Below are positions 62,760 to 64,000 of a stretch of DNA of 64,000 nucleotides, in pieces. Within the stretch, counting starts at the first letter, position 1. The number at the start of each line of letters is the position of its first letter. A model generated the notes under the pieces. That model did no database searches. It saw nothing but the letters and a program-made list of their open reading frames with translations, and was not told where the DNA came from. Position numbers and translations under genes: made by a program. This DNA comes from Paenarthrobacter nicotinovorans (GTDB taxonomy: Bacteria > Actinomycetota > Actinomycetes > Actinomycetales > Micrococcaceae), in assembly GCF_021919345.1 (NCBI RefSeq), contig NZ_CP089293.1, positions 2,108,001 through 2,172,000 of the forward strand. The letters are read 5' to 3'.

Positions 62760-64000
62760 CTAGTTCGCGGCACCCTGCGATGCCGGCCCGGCCACGCGGG
62801 ACTGGATCCCTGCGGCCACCTTTTCTGCGGAGTCGCGAATGTCGGGGTCGTGGTGAGTGGCTGCCTTGACGGCCTCAGGCAGCCCGCGGCGGTACTGGGC
62901 AGACAACGCGAGCTCCGCCTCACCGGGTTCCGGAACCAGCTGTCCCTTGGCGAGGACGGTGATGCCCGACTCCGTCACCTTGTACCCGCGGGCTTTATCC
63001 AAGGCGGGGTCAAGCCCGATTGCCGCACCCGCGGGCACCTTGACGTTCTTGTCCAGGATGGCCCGCTTGATCACAGCCCCTTCACCGACATAGACCTTGT
63101 CCATCAACACCGAGTCTTGGACACGGCTGCCTGCCGCAACGTAGGCATCGTTGGACAGGACGGAGCCTTCCACGATGCCACCGGAAATAACGACGCCGCT
63201 GGCCACGATGGAGTCCAGGGCCGTTCCCACAGTGTTGTTCCCGCCGCGGACAAACTTGGCCGGCGGAGAGATGCTCTGACGGGTGTAGATCGGCCACTCG
63301 GAGTTGTAAAGGTTGAACACCGGAACAGGGGAGATCAGGTCCATGTGCGCGTCATAGAACGAGTCGATGGTACCGACATCACGCCAGTAGGTACGGTCAC
63401 GGTCGGTGGCACCGGGAATGTCGTTGAGCGTGAAGTCGTAAACTCCCGCTTCGCCTTGATCGACGAAGTAGGGGATGATGTCGCCACCCATGTCATGTTT
63501 GGTATCGAGCCGCTCAGCGTCGACATGCAGCGCCTCAACCAGGGCATCGGCATTGAAGACGTAGTTGCCCATGGACGCCAGGAACTGCGAGGGATCGGCT
63601 GCCAGTCCGGGGGTGCTGGCAGGTTTCTCCACGAAGGCGGCGATCTTCTGCGGGTCGTTCGGGTCCACTTCGATGACACCGAACTGATTGGCCATGTTGA
63701 GCGGTTGGCGTACCGCCGCAACCGTGGCCTTCGCGCCGCTTGCGATGTGCTGCTCCACCATCTGGGAGAAGTCCATCCGGTAAACGTGGTCCGCGCCGAC
63801 CACTACCACGATGTCCGGGGCGTCATCATGGATGAGGTTCAGCGATTGGTAGATGGCATTGGCACTGCCAAGGAACCAGCTCTTGCCCACCCGCTGCTGC
63901 GCCGGAACGGAAGCCACGTAACGGCCCAGCTGCGTGGACATGCGCCACGTTTCCGAGATGTGCCGGTCAAGACTGTGTGATTTGTACTGAGTCAATACCA
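62760..64000 (-). CDS. glgC: Glucose-1-phosphate adenylyltransferase, 5' end outside the window
   Basis: Makes ADP-glucose for glycogen synthesis. The frame is open to the window end, and the visible N-terminal residues [14 protein letters not shown] match an internal GlgC motif, so about 50 residues including the first Gly-rich nucleotide site are missing. Visible features are [17 protein letters not shown], the FVEKPAS substrate region, [29 protein letters not shown] and the C-terminal left-handed beta-helix with repeated hexapeptides. The C-terminus extends about 70 residues past the helix and is Ala-rich ([10 protein letters not shown]), longer than in many homologues. The gap to the SDR gene is 73 bases. 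Confidence 0.95.
   Translation of the reverse strand, partial: VLTQYKSHSLDRHISETWRMSTQLGRYVASVPAQQRVGKSWFLGSANAIYQSLNLIHDDAPDIVVVVGADHVYRMDFSQMVEQHIASGAKATVAAVRQPLNMANQFGVIEVDPNDPQKIAAFVEKPASTPGLAADPSQFLASMGNYVFNADALVEALHVDAERLDTKHDMGGDIIPYFVDQGEAGVYDFTLNDIPGATDRDRTYWRDVGTIDSFYDAHMDLISPVPVFNLYNSEWPIYTRQSISPPAKFVRGGNNTVGTALDSIVASGVVISGGIVEGSVLSNDAYVAAGSRVQDSVLMDKVYVGEGAVIKRAILDKNVKVPAGAAIGLDPALDKARGYKVTESGITVLAKGQLVPEPGEAELALSAQYRRGLPEAVKAATHHDPDIRDSAEKVAAGIQSRVAGPASQGAAN

Overview
The window is a chromosomal segment of a high-GC Gram-positive actinobacterium, most likely Arthrobacter or a close relative such as Paenarthrobacter. This placing is inferred from protein families and gene order, not from a database search. 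Markers are RbpA, WhiA, OpcA, SufR, many GTG/TTG starts, high third-position GC, and a gene order (uvrC-rapZ-yvcK-whiA ... gap-pgk-tpiA-secG, then pgl-opcA-zwf-pgi-tal-tkt, ctaB, ctaA, suf) that resembles the uvrC-to-suf region known from Mycobacterium. I see no rRNA, tRNA, CRISPR array, insertion sequence or prophage. Both ends cut through genes: a PlsC-type acyltransferase at the left and glgC at the right.

Layout. 1-10.2 kb (+): acyltransferase end, uvrC, rapZ-yvcK-whiA, superoxide dismutase, then gap-pgk-tpiA-secG. 10.3-18.9 kb: rbpA (+) converges on and overlaps a minus-strand sugar phosphate block, tkt-tal-pgi-zwf-opcA-pgl, which covers the oxidative and non-oxidative pentose phosphate pathway. 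19.4-26.0 kb: haem O synthase (ctaB) and haem A synthase (ctaA) are separated by about 4.7 kb. That gap holds a four-gene cassette (crystallin-like secreted protein, lipoprotein candidate, adaptor with a peptidoglycan-binding module, MacB-type ABC transporter) preceded by a repeat-rich leader. 26.1-33.1 kb: a two-gene ABC exporter diverges from the sufR-B-D-Rieske-C-T operon. 33.2-38.7 kb: a zinc metallopeptidase, an acyl-CoA ligase/thiolase pair and the BioMNY biotin importer. 39.0-44.5 kb: ABC-F ATPase, YbaK, SURF1 and small conserved genes, fabG and an atypical SDR. 44.6-47.2 kb: an accessory-looking patch with an orphan, partly degenerate double-ABC ATPase, a roadblock-like protein and a tiny membrane protein, flanked by AT-rich DNA. 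47.3-53.9 kb: serB, an ABC ATPase, a TauE-type permease, a SpoU methyltransferase, type B L31, a domain-permuted lipoate ligase, and a WYL regulator divergent from an alpha/beta hydrolase. 54.0-64.0 kb: pepN, a YeiH-type transporter, the ATP-grasp/alpha-E/transglutaminase trio, a zinc-ribbon pseudo-SDR and glgC.

How it works together. Most of the window is core metabolism: glucose 6-phosphate partition (pgi, zwf, opcA, pgl, tal, tkt), lower glycolysis, haem A and cytochrome oxidase maturation (ctaB, ctaA, SURF1), Fe-S assembly and biotin uptake. The best candidates for undescribed biology are the ctaB-ctaA cassette, the ligase/thiolase pair beside BioMNY (the thiolase has Ser in place of its second catalytic Cys), the orphan ABC ATPase with roadblock neighbour, and the zinc-ribbon SDR lacking the catalytic Tyr.
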